Shown here: positions 13,001 to 26,400 of the stretch, piece by piece
Layout: each line of letters begins with the position of its first letter
How positions within the stretch are numbered: the stretch's first letter is position 1
NCBI GenBank assembly: GCA_009823395.1
Contig: CM020507.1
Coordinates: 5,890,001 to 5,954,000, forward strand
Source: Thamnaconus septentrionalis
Taxonomy: Eukaryota > Chordata > Actinopteri > Tetraodontiformes > Monacanthidae
Reading direction: 5' to 3'
DNA length: 64,000 bases
Notes under the pieces: model-generated
Told to the model about the DNA's origin: nothing
Seen by the model: only the letters and a program-made list of their open reading frames with translations
Database searches by the model: none
Position numbers and translations under genes: made by a program

Positions 13001-15808
13001 GGTGTTGAGGGGAGTTTTCTTTCTTGTCCCCGTTTTGTCTTTCCCCTCGCTGATACCAATCCTGGGTTTTTTGGTCACGTCCTCATCTGGTGGCGTCAAC
13101 TGCAGGTAGGTCAACGTGACAGGGTTCCACTGGTCCTTCAGTATTGAATCTGGGTTCCACTCGTCACATGACCCCGTCTGCTCAGTGATGAGACTGAGCT
13201 GTGGTTCAAGGCTCTTTGGCCTCTGGTGGCTACTGTCCACGTGTAGGTCATCTGTGTTGCTTTCTTGCTGTGTCATTTCTCCTCCGCTAACCTCCTCTAT
13301 GATATTCAGAGGGCTTTCACGCTCCTTGATCCTGTTCCAGGTGTTATCCCCAGAGGAAAAAGCTCCGAGTGAGTCATATCCCTGCTCGTCCCACGTCTCT
13401 GACAGTGACGACGACACGCTGTCCTTGTGCTGCAGGCCATTGATTCTTTCTATCACATCTTCTGGAAAGAACCTCACTCCACAACTGCTGGGTGGACGGC
13501 TCCCTACCACACTGTTGACTGGCGTTGGAGGAACCATAGTGTCAATCATGTCACTCCTGTTGATTTGACCATATGGGTCAACCAAAGACCCTCTACTATC
13601 AGGTCTGCCAAATGAACCAGATGCAGAGAAATCGAGCAAGTTCAGCTCTTCAAGTTCTGAAAAGCTGGAACTCTCTGCTCTTACTTTTCCGTCTCTGGAT
13701 TTGAAGTTTGTCAGTTCCCCTCCGGTTGGCAAAGACTGCTCGTTGTTATGCAGTGGGTCAAAACTAAACAAGTCAAAGTCACTCTTGTTTCTGTTGTGAC
13801 GCTGCTTCCTCCTCTCAGGCGGGACCGGAGGGGAGAGCGACAGCAAGCCCATGGACGAGGCATTCTTAAGGAAGTGAACCCCTGGCCCCGCTGCTGGACC
13901 TCCTGCTGCCATGAGGTCCCCCACTGGACTGTCATCACTGAGGAACACTGAACTCTCCTTGGAGGAGCGGCTGCTTCGGATGGTGGTCATACCACTGTCA
14001 GGGCTGACGAGCTCCCCGGTAGCACCTGCTCCCACAACTCCTGAGTAATCCTCGCTCTCTGCAACTGTCGTGCTGTAGGGGGAAAAACGAAATATTTGTG
14101 AACTAAGTGACAGACAGGATTTTAACATCACCTGGGTGAGATTGAGATCTACACTTGATTACCTGGGTGCCGCTTCTGCATCTCCACTTGCTCCCTCAAC
14201 CCTTTCGTTGTCGGAGCCGTCCATGTCGTTGATGCCGGACGACCCCTGGGAGAACTCGATGCTGCCCGCCACTCCTTCTGTGGAGGAGGTCCGACTGCTC
14301 GGGTGACAGCCTAACACAGATGTTCTCCTGTCCACAAAGTCCTTGAGCAGGTCCTGTATTTCCTTTATTAACATAGGAGGAGTGCCGGAGGATGGCGAGG
14401 AGTTGATGGGGATGTGGTACACCTGGAGACTCTCCCCTGCCTCCAGTTCGCCAGAAAGAGACCAGCTGGATGACTCTTCCAACTCACAACAGATCTGCAA
14501 ACACGAGCCAAGTGCGCATCAGTTTATGAACTTTTTAAAGTATCTATTCGTTTATCTATTACATGCTAAGGATTGAGATGGTTGATAGCATTCTTTTGTC
14601 TTTATGGTACCTCAAGCTTCAGTCAGCAGTAAAGTGGCATAGCTTAGCATCAAGCCAAAACCAACACCATTCTATCTGAACACAAACGGTGGAGTTCCCC
14701 AATAGTCTTACACTATAAAGCTCTTTCTGCTTTTACCTGGTTTAAGATGTCGGTGTTGTGTGAGTAGACAGCCAGCTGCTGGCGGTGGTGACGTTTGTCC
14801 CTGATGGACAATAGGATGACGAGGCCGTCATAGCCACGGTCCTCACAGAAGAGTCTGAGCCCCTCTACGCAATCATGCCAGTCCTGACATGGATCAAAAA
14901 GAGAAGAAAAGGTTTGTTATACTTTGACAACTCTGCAATTTTATCGAGAATATAATCATGTTAGAGTGCAATATAAGATTAACGAAACTTTTTAAAGACT
15001 GTTTTTAAGTTTGCTTTTGTTTCTGTTGACTCTTGAACAAATGCTATGATTTTAAAGAGTTCAGCCACTTCCAAGTGCCAAACACATTTTTGCTGTTGTT
15101 TTACCAGAAACCAGGGTTCTTTACAGGCTCAGAAGAAACTTTGTTAGACCCCTGCCTTTCACCGCGCTTCTTTCTTTTTTTTTGGAAGAGCTGAAGTGGT
15201 TTCAAGTGAGCCTTCATCTGTGGCAATGAAAGACGGAGCTGTCACGGCGCACAGAGGGGTGGAAAGACAATTTGTGATTTATTGTTTGGAAATTAACTGT
15301 TTGCTTTTAAAACCACCACCATGCACAGATTATGGTAATTCAGTGACAGGCGCAGTGATTGATGGACAGAAAGTTGCATTAATTAATTGTTTTGTTTGCT
15401 GAGGGAACTTGCTTTCTCTTTCTTTTGAAATGATTAACAACAGTGTTATGGAAACCATAATGCCGGGTTACACACAGAGTATGCAAAGTGATGCTTTGGA
15501 AAACATATTTGCTTGATTAATCTAGATTTGCTGTGCAACTGTTTGCTTTGGAAAGTTCTGGAAAATTGCCGTCGTCGCCGGGCGTAAGTAGGAGGAACTT
15601 TTAAACAAAAGTGATGCCGCAGTCTCGGCAAAAAGCGACCGGGGTTGGGCGATCTTCCTGCGGGGGAAGCGTCTCGTGTCTGTTTATCCTGACCCTCACG
15701 TTTTGTTTGGTGAGACTTTAAAAGTGTTTTGTTTTTTTTGTTGCATTTTGCCAGAGGGCTTACAGTGTCTGACAGCCAGTGTGTGTGTGGCCTCCCTTTC
15801 TGCTTGGG

Positions 15809-15867
<59 letters not shown>

Positions 15868-16507
15868 ATTTGTATGGGTCCAGTGAAAGTGATTGATGAG
15901 CGCTGCAGGCGCTCTATCTGCCCAGGCTGTGTCAATATTAACCTGTGAGGATGAGGCAGCTTCAGCAGCTCTTCCCCGGATCCTCCCTCCATCCCTCCAT
16001 CCTTTCTTTCTCTCTCTCTCTCTCTCTCTCACACAATATGGCGGCTGTCACACCCGGGCCCATCAATCCTCGGGCATGTACACACCAACACACACACACA
16101 CGCATGCACGAACACACAAGTGTGACTTCACTGACACCGCCATTTCTCAACGCCGATATCCTGATGAGTGCAATGAAGCCTCCCAAGATTCGTTAAAACA
16201 TACATATTCACTCACACGGGCGCAAAGGCACAAACAAAGAACGGCGCGTGAGGCAACACACACTGACGCAGCGACACACGGCAAAGTAAGACACGATGCG
16301 CTGACGTCGCGTTTGTCTGCCTGCAAACAAACACACATCAGTATATACACATAAAGCTCCAGTGAAGAAACAACTACAACAACAGCAACACAAAACAATG
16401 TACATTCTTTATGATGTACGGCGCAAGAAGTGCTTAAATGATGTCGATACTATAAAGTTACCACCCGACTGTGTGCATGTGGCACAAACAGCACACAAAT
16501 GCTCTCG

Positions 16508-16551
<44 letters not shown>

Positions 16552-18397
16552 TGGAGAAGATGTAGTCAGAAAACGAGCAGAGTGCAAATCTCCCAGATAA
16601 CACGCAGGGCGACAGTCTGTCTGCCATTTGGCTCTTAACGGAGTAAATTACTACTCATATTGGCAGCCCTCCTCACCCCCTCCCCCCCACCCCTCTTCCT
16701 CCCCATATCCCCATCCTCCACCCCCTTCCCCCCCAGATACACAGATTGCCTTTTCTTATAAATTACCAACACATTAGCTATCAAAATCCACTCCGCTAAC
16801 TGTCGCCCAAGAACCTCAGCGTCCACGCCTAGAAATCACTCTCATCTCCGTCAGCTGCGTTTTCTCTGTAAACTCTCTGTCGCATCGCCGCTGTACTTAC
16901 TTTTCATGGGAATTTCATTTTTGCAAAAAAAAACAAAAAAATAAAAACACTTGCTGAATTCCCAGCAAGCTAAATTATTTGCTGCGCCACATATGTAGAC
17001 TTAAACTCTTTAAACTGCGTCAAAGTCAAGTGTTTTCTATTGAGATCAGGGCATTTTTTTTTTTTAAATGGTATTAGCCCCATTATGAAATAAGAATGAG
17101 TTATATGTGTTATTTGTTACATTCTAATAATGTGATATTAGACACAAAAAATATTTGAGGGTACCATCAAATAAATTTTGGGGGTAGCAAAATTTCACTG
17201 ACGCACATGTTTCCGAAACCTTTTTGCGGTTCTTTAGTAATTACTCCCTTTGGAAACTTTAAGATAAAATAAAAATGTTGAACAATTTGGTTTTGTCACT
17301 AACCTGGGAGAGGCATCAATGCCCTTAGTGACATCACAAATGACTGATCTCCCGAGCTACGGGCTTTACATGAGATAAGGAGCGTGCCAAAAAAAATTTA
17401 ATATAATAATTTTGCAGCTCCTGGTGTAGAACTGCAGTTGGATTTCAGTTTGTTAGTCTAATATGTAATGATAAAAAAAAGGATCAATAAGTGAGTCACG
17501 ATAAATTGTTTTATGAATTGAATCTGGGCGTTAAAAAGGAAATATTATTTGGGTAATTTTCAAAATTAACTTTACGCACTACTTTACTAAAAAAAAAAAA
17601 AAGTATGTAGTTGTGACAGTGCCCATTTATTACACACTGCGCTAAAATAACCTGTTTACTGTTTGCAACTATATCCAAGCACAAACACAAAGCTGTATTT
17701 ATTATTAGTATTTACATTTAAATGTATTTCATGACTAGGAGCCCTTTGCAGTGCTTCACACAGTGAAACCTTCTTTCCATTTTTTCAACCTCAACTTCCT
17801 CCAAATCTCCCGCCGGCACGTCTCTAATTTCCCCTCCCACACCTGACACTCCAAACTTTCTCATCTCCAACTTCTTCCTTTCAAACACTCGTCTCGCCTG
17901 CTTCATTTTTCTCCTGCGCAAGGCCCCAATCTACACACACGCACACACACGCATGCACACTCGGCGCCCCCTCTCTGGCTGTCTTGGCTCCACAGGTAGC
18001 GAGTCTTTAGCGGCTGCTTGCGGTTCTCCCAACCTGCCGTCATTATGCACAATAGCCTCAGGTGCAGAGCCGGGGCCTCATAACTCACGCCCCGCGCGCG
18101 CAGCTAAATTCCCATGCAAACACAGTCAAAGCAAAAACACATTTCCCGCTGTCGCCGGCGTCCCCGGCAAAGAATTAATCAAGCGTTCATCCATTTAGGC
18201 TCTTTGCATACCCTCTTCCGTCAGAACGCAGAGTGGCGAGCTCTTCTCGGGCGACGCTTCCGCCGCCCTGATGAATCCATCAAGCCAGCTTTGATTGATA
18301 CGTCTGTCTGTGATCACAGCGGTGCGGCTACAGCAAATGGGGTGGCAAGGAGCGGGCTGACGCCACCCTGCTCAAAACCAGGCACGCACACACGCGC

Positions 18398-18428
<31 letters not shown>

Positions 18429-20405
18429 TATCTCTCGCGCTCGCCTGCACTGGCAATAGCACACACACACACACATACACAAAGAGCATTAACAGCTTAT
18501 GAAGCTTTTTTTTTTTTTTTTTTCTTTGAATAAAGAGACAAAATGGTGGGGGGGGGGGTAAAAGAAGTTCGGAGAGGAAAAATAAAAAATCAAGAAGCCC
18601 AAATGTCTTTTGTGTCTGTTTCTCTCATATGGACCCTCTCCACATGCCGCACTCACTCAGCTGTGAGTGCAGGGATGCAGGGATGCAGGCGCCCAGATGC
18701 CAGTGAGTGCTGAGTGTATAAATGTTTTGTTTTGTTTATTTGTTTGCCCTCGGAGCAACACGGAAGCCATGGGTGGAGGAGGAGGAAAGGAACAGAAAAA
18801 GAAGGAGCGTTGGGGAGGACAGCGATGGTAACGAGGACGACGACGATGATGATAATGATGATGATGATGGTGGTGAGACATAAATATCACTGAAAGTTAA
18901 TGGAGACGCACCACTACATGTCTCTCGTTAGAACCTGTTGTAATGAAGGCCCTCCCCAAACTATTTCTTTTTTAATTAACATTTTATAATCATAACAACA
19001 CAAGACATGGACCATAATAGTACAAGGCAAAACAAAATAGACAAAGAACATGAAGAAGACAAGACAAAACCAGAAATAATAATAAAAGGGGATTAGGAGG
19101 TTGGTTCAAAATGTTACAGCAAAGCAAAAAAAATGTACAAAATAATAATATTAATAATAATAAATATTAATAACAATATAATAATTAGCATCTGTTTAAA
19201 CTTTCTCGAGACAAGCTCTAGTAAAATTGCAGGGACCATGAAGCTCATAGGGAATGACATCATCTTGGAGAATAAGAGCAACTTTTTCCATTGATACAGA
19301 AAAATCTGTGAAGTCCTGATACCTGTTTTTAATGCTAAAACAAACAAAAAAAAACAACTTTAATAAATGCCTCAAATGATGGCGAGTAAAGAATATTTCA
19401 AGAAGAGAAAAATTTGCTCAAAGGCAAAAAAAAGAAAAGGAAAAATAAATCACAACTCCTGTCCACACGGCAGTGATGACACAGTGGGCCGAGATCAGCT
19501 GGAGGCGGAGGGGCGGGGCCACCACCACCACACCCTGACTTCCTGCTCTTCAATCTGGGTCCCTGGGAGGCCCACCCTGCACCTGCTGTCTCCTCGCGCC
19601 TCTCATCAGAAAGGCATTTAGTGAGTGCCGTGGCTGCGGGCCCCTTCATTAGCCAACATAATTATTTGTGCAAGTGGCGTAGGGGCGAGACTGGCCCCGC
19701 ATAAACAAACAGAAGGGCCGGAGGACTGTGAGCAAACAACACATTAGAGGCAATCAACGTCACCAAAGTCAAAGAGAAAAAACCCCAAAACCTGAGGAGC
19801 CTCTGAGACGCAGAGACGGACACTGAAGACAGCCGGCCGAGAGCTCGATGATCGGGATTTAGTTCACCGCATGCTGAAAATAAATCTGATAAGTTTAAAG
19901 GGCCAGTGCATAAAGTTTAAAGGACTATTGTGGCATTAAATATATATACCGAAAAATACAAATGTTAGTTTCTAGTGAGATAAAGTCACGAACAATTCAG
20001 TGTTTTGTTTATATTTCCCATTCTAACTACTTATATTCACACAAAGAGCAGGTGCGCTGATTGTGGATTTCAACCTGACCGCACAGCTGGTTCAGAAAGA
20101 CGTGACACCATGTGGGACTTTAAATAAAACACAGAAAACATCGAGTTCGCGCCCAAAAAGTCTCCATGCCAGAGAATCAGCAATGAAAGCTGGAGGCAAA
20201 GAAGGCAAATGTGCACATTTGATGCCAACTTTGAAATTAAATGAGCAGTTGCTGTATTTTTATAGTTATAGATAGTTGATAAACGTGATTTTTAAATGTT
20301 TTTTTCTTGTTTTTAACTGGTTGCACACAGATCAAACAAAACTCACAATAACTAATGTCTGTTTGTGCTGCAGCGTGCAACCATGCATTTGTCAGTCTAT
20401 ACCAC

Positions 20406-20438
<33 letters not shown>

Positions 20439-20586
20439 AATACGCCGAGTCGTCGTCTCCTAACTAGGCAATCACACACACAATCGCACATGCACACACG
20501 CACGCACAAACACGGCCAAAAAAAAAACTTAACTGCAGCCCCATAAAACTGCATTTAAACACACAAATAGAGGCATGCGAGCGCAC

Positions 20587-20645
<59 letters not shown>

Positions 20646-21111
20646 TTTGACAAACACTTGCCACATAAACCATTAAAGGCTAATTGAATCTAATTTATTT
20701 AGTTTTCTCCAAAGAATCATTCAAGGCAGAACTTCCCTACAAGCCCCGGCGATAAATGACACTTTGCTAAAAACCGTTTTACTCTCTTTTCAAACACAAT
20801 TAAAAAATAATATATAAATATACACACACTACAAATGACATGCATAAAAGGAGTTCATTTTGGAGCCGATCTCAGGTCATTAGTAACCCGACGTGACGCT
20901 GCGGAGTCGGAGGGTCCGCTGGCGACACAGAGGCCCCTGGCCATTTATTCTATATTAAGTCTCTAATGGGCCTCTCTCTCTCTCACCCTCTCTCACTCTC
21001 TCTCACACACACTCTCTCTCTTTCTCTCTCACCCATCGCCTGACACACAGCATGCAGTGCACAGCGCTGGTAAAATATGCACGGAAAAGTCCGGCGCGCG
21101 CGCGCGCGCAT

Positions 21112-21182
<71 letters not shown>

Positions 21183-21652
21183 AAGCCATTCAAATGAATG
21201 GTTATTTATTCGCTAAACGAGGATCTGGGTGTTTAATGTTCCTTGGACGTTAGGTAGTTTTCTGGGGGAGGCAGAGCCGTCCCCCTACGGCTACAGACAT
21301 CATTTATTTTACACATAGCCTAATACCGCACGCTAGGCAGCCGCCGAGAAAAATGGGCTTTGGGAAGAAGTGAGACGGAGATATAAAGGAAATAATGAAT
21401 GATTTTTTTTTCTTTCCCTCTTTCTTTCTTTTTTTTGGATGGGGAGGAGGGAAGAGGGGGGAGAAAACACATTAGAAGTTTCAGCAGGGAGAAAAGCAAT
21501 AGGTTGGCCTCTCCTTCCTTCCTTCCTTCCTGTGTGTGTGTGTGTGTGTGTGGACGAGGGAGAATGAGACATCAGAAATACAACACAAACATGCATTTCC
21601 CAAATGGTTTCTGAAAATGTATGTATCTTTCTTTCACCCTGTGCGTGCGTGT

Positions 21653-21697
<45 letters not shown>

Positions 21698-23388
21698 GGT
21701 TTTCAAGCGATCAGTGGGGAGGTATAGGTGATACCTGGGTGTGCGTGAGGCCTCCCTCATCTGCATCTCATCGGCATGCGGAGCCTGCCGCCGTCGGCGG
21801 GGCTCCTCTACATGCACGGCACCGCCTCCCCAAAGTGACGGAGCGCAGGTGTGATGTATTCAAAACAGCAAAGCCATTAAAAAAAAAGAAACTTTTCCTT
21901 ACCAAAAAAAAAAAAAAAAAAAAAATACTAAAAAACAAGGAAACTTTGTCTCGCTTGCTGCTGTATTGAGTCTGACTCTGGTCTCTTTCAAAGTGGAGCT
22001 GTTTAACTGGCGCATGAGGTCAGTGCAGCGGCACACCAGAGGTGAGTTTGTGTCCAGTGTTGCTGTGTGACAGGATTCATCCTCACACCACATCAACAAA
22101 ATAGCCTGGTGGGCAATTAACACTTCCTAGCAATTAACTAGTGGAATGAGAAAAACAATTTTTGTAATACCTTCTTTTATAATCTACACCAGGGGGGTGG
22201 GCAAACTACAGGCCGGAGGCCACATGCGGCCCGTGAAGCTTTTTATTATAGGCCAGTTGCAGTTTGTTTAGTAGTTTTGAAACATGAATGACAACTTTAT
22301 TATGTGAACGTTACTTTAAGTATGTATATTATTAATCATTTTTCATTGTTAGGAAAACTTTGAAATGTGTTCATTGATATTTATTTGAAACTAACGCACG
22401 TCTTTTGTTTGTTTATCTTGAAGGCGATCAACCTGTTCTATTCTATTCTCCCCATCCCATTCTAACCATCTTGAAGAAAATAAAAAATCAAAGAAAGAGA
22501 TTTGAGTTGTCCTTTGCATCCATCAGATGATCAAGCAGTTTTCAAGTTTGGCTCGAGTTGTGGTTGGTCACCAAAGAATGAAAAAAAAAAAAAACATCTG
22601 TGAAAACAGCCTAGATTCTCTCCCCAAAACACTCCATCCATCTGCTGCTGCTCCAGCCTCACATTTTACATCCCACTGTGGACCACCAGTCAAAAGGTTT
22701 GCCTACCCCTGGTCTACACTTAACTTGTTTCACAGATTTTGTATCAAGATGAATGACTGCTTGTGTGCCTTTGATTGTCCCTTGCAGACAAAGTGTTATT
22801 CAATTGTATTGAATCAAATTGAAGTGAATTGAATTTCACAGACAGATACGATGTTACCCAGCATGTTTTGCGGTTCTGAAATGGAGAGAAAGTAAGAGCA
22901 AAGTGTTTTACCTCCTTGTCTGTGGTGACTGAGGCGAGTGCGACGGTCATCTCCCCGTCAGAGAACTCCTTCAAGTCTGCACTCAGCAGCTGCCCCAAGT
23001 CTGCATCCAGTCAGCACACACAGGCAGACTAACAGTTATAATACAACACACGCACGGGGAATACATGACAGTCTAGCAGCAGACAGGAATAAGGAACAAA
23101 AAAACAAAAGCAAAGGCATTAATATATTCAGAGCCAAGTGACAATGACAATTCCCCAGCAAATAAACACCAAGTCAATTACTTTTGTGTAACTGTGGTTT
23201 TTGGAACTTTTTTTCCTTTCAAAAGTTGTGTTGGCTTTCAATAGTGCACCTGGTAGCTCGGCCTCTTCCTGTCGAGCCGGAGCGACGCTGCACCTCCGCT
23301 CCCAGGACCTCCGCAGCTGCTCCAGCTCCTCCGACCAGTGGCCGTGTTTGGTGTGAAAAGCCTGGCTTTGCATCCGCAGGGCCTCTGT

Positions 23389-23422
<34 letters not shown>

Positions 23423-26400
23423 TGGGAGCATGTTGGCTCATCACCCCACTTCATGACAGTTCAACTACAGCCCCCCAGTCAAGAAGAAGGAAGGGGGGGG
23501 GGGCTCCCAGGATCAGGATTCATCAGGAAGACTCAAAGACTACAGTATATTGCAGTCTATGCGAAAAGTGCAAAGCAAAAAAGCAAACAGCTTTGACCAG
23601 CAGGTTTCCTCAGTTTTCTGCATGTTGGTTTCTGCCACTAACACCACATATGACACTATGAACATGTTTGTGATACTAGCCAAACTGCTGTTGGCAGAAT
23701 AGAAATGATTAAAATAGCTTCAAAACCACTCGGGATGAGCAGGGCCTGCAGGACAAGGCCTCCACTCTATTCTGCAGAAAGCATTGATCTCAAAGCTTCC
23801 ATTAGAAACCAGTGGAAACCAAACACTGGCTACTTTTGAAATAGATATTTCCTCATCGGTTGACCACATCCTTTGGCAGCAGCCTGAAGGAGGTTTTAGC
23901 CCCGGCGGAAAACCTAAAAGACAGGAGCTGTGATGAAGCGCTGAGCAGGCAGCTTAACCAGGCTGCAGCTTCCACCGCACACAACCTCCTGCGAGTCCCA
24001 GATGAAGTGGAGCCGCCCTAGGCCAGATCAATCAACCTGAAAGAGCTCAGTCTGAAGAAGAAAAACCTCATGCAACACATCTCTCTCTAGCAGCCTGCCT
24101 CGCAGTTCACTGTCACTCACTGGTCCTGTTAGGCCATCCTCTGGAAACCAGCAGCAGCAGCAACACTGAGCTGGAATCAGTCACTTCTCCTCTCTGAAGC
24201 TGCAAAGCAACACTAATCTGCTGTGTGTCAATCTGGCAACCAGTGGGATTTGGAATGAGTGCGACACCTGCTGGCCAGGAGGTATAAATCAGCATTTCTC
24301 AACGAGTAGGTCGCTACTCAAAAAGTGGGTGGTGAAGCTGTTTTGATTGGGTCGCAGCTTCAGCGCCAGCTTAAAAACAAAGGGATTTTAATATATTTAT
24401 ATATATATTTATAGAGAACTTTTAGGGCATCATTTTTGCAGGACACACAATTCAATTCAATAATTTATTTACTAGTCATGATAGAAAGTGGGCTAGTGTT
24501 TTTGTTTTTGTGGAATTGATTTGGGTTGTGACTTCATGATAAGGACATAAAATGTGTTTCCTGAGTCTCCACCAGTATGAATGTATTAATGTTGTCTACG
24601 CCACCTTTTAAGCAGCCTGCGGCGTAAAACTGGATCAAAGACTTTTAGTTTTTGTTGCACTGCGTGACATTTTCTCACCAATTCCATTTTTTTTGTCTTT
24701 ATTGTGACACCTTGACAGAACAAGAACTGCCTTTTTTTAAATAAACTTTCTTCAATAAAATATGATAATTTAAAAAAAAAAATGATGTTCTGGGCCTGTG
24801 TGTGTCTCCCTGCCCTCTTCCTCTTCCTTACTCCTTCACACTCAACCACCCTCATCCCTCTCATCCCTCTCTTCCCTCTCGCCTCCTGGTGGGTGCTAAG
24901 CGAGTCACGTCGGTGGATTTGTGTGTCCTCCCTCGCCGGCCCATTACTTCCCCCCGAGGGGTTCGCCTGCGCCGGCCTCACCTCTGAGACTCTCCGCCAG
25001 CAGCGCTCCGACGTGCTCCGCTGCGTCTTGAAGAAGCTCCCTGGCGACGGCGGCCACAGCCATCCCTGCCACCGCCGCCCCACCACCGCTGTCGTCGTCG
25101 TCATCGTCGTCCTCGGAATCCCGCCGCCCGCCGCCCTGATGGAGCACTCGCAGGACGCCGGCCTCCAGAGCGCAGCGTTCGGCGCTGGGAGACAAGCGGA
25201 GAGAAGAAGCGGGTTGGCTGCAGGGAGGGAGGTGGTGGTGGTGGGGTGGGGATCTTGGGGGTGATTGCAGCGCATTTGCATAGACACAACTCCCCTTTGC
25301 GTCGTGAGTGATTCACACACGCAGGGATGAAATCGCCCCCCCACCCTGGAAAAAAAAACGACTTTCAAACTCATTTTTGCATCAGCAAACAGGCGCCTGC
25401 TCGGCCAGAACCCGCTGTGTGCCAGTCGGTGAGTGCGTGCTGCTGGTGTTGGTATCCCCACAACTCATTTATCAGCGTTGGTCTTCAAAGAATAAAGAAA
25501 GAAAAGTAAGATGAAAAACAACATCACTGCTTTCGTCTGATGTTTGAAGCTCGTGCCCGGAGTTCCTTCAGCGCAACCCCTGGCTGACCTGCAGGGGGCG
25601 CTCTGACCAGTGGTGTAGTCTAGTTTATTCTAGTGGCTATACTTTAATTTTTTGCCCCCTTCCAGCCTCGTACACATCTGTCCATCAGCAGCTGCTGCTT
25701 CAAAACAACACAAAACAAGAACCATCACCACTAGGCTCTGTTGCATTAAGTATTAAGCAACACAAGATATATAACAGTCATTTACATCTGGACTTACATG
25801 ACGAACCTCACTCACAGGACAAAGTTGTTAAAATAAAGAAAAAATGAATAAATAATTAACACATAAAAAAAGAAAGTCTCATCAATCCAGTGAATAAAGT
25901 GGTGCAAACATCAATACATTCTCTGCTGCGACACTAAAGCAACGGCTGAAATTCTCAAACATACCAGAACATAAAACATCCTTTTTATCACATTTTTAAA
26001 TGGGAAAGTTGAACATTAAAAAAACAGACTGATTCGTATCTTTGCGTATTTTTTAGTAGTTGTATGGTTTTTCGGGACCTTTCATAGCAGTTATACGGCG
26101 TCTGGCTGCGTATCACGTAGAGAGACTCCACCATTGGCTCTGAGCCGGGCCGGTCTGTTTACCTGTCGAGCAGGTCGTCTCTCAGCAGCGTGAGTGAGAG
26201 CCCTCTGGTGTGGTGGAGCTTCAGCAGGTCCACGTCGTCCCTCCACAGCAGCGAGCTGTGGCTGACCTGGAGCTGCCTCAGGTAGCTGGCCGCCTCCCCA
26301 GACACGGACAGGTCGCACGGCTGGCCGCACAGTACCGGCACACACACCCCGTCTGGTAGCTCACTCTGGGCCGCACAAACACACCAAGGGGAAAGAAACA

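Larger units (their letters stand above)
14884..22911 (-). other. prune2: 8-kb prune2 intron
   Basis: No exon found. It holds many CA/CT microsatellites, a hAT element (22190-22711) and stretches of complex AT-rich sequence (about 16640-16870, 18170-18330, 19620-19740 and 20660-20960) that may be conserved non-coding elements. Other ORFs are repeat-driven. Confidence 0.6.

Noticed and set aside
24586..25461. 291-aa minus-strand ORF
   Set aside because: Covers a prune2 exon in the wrong frame and continues into non-coding repeats; the 24982-25184 exon in another frame joins its neighbours in phase.
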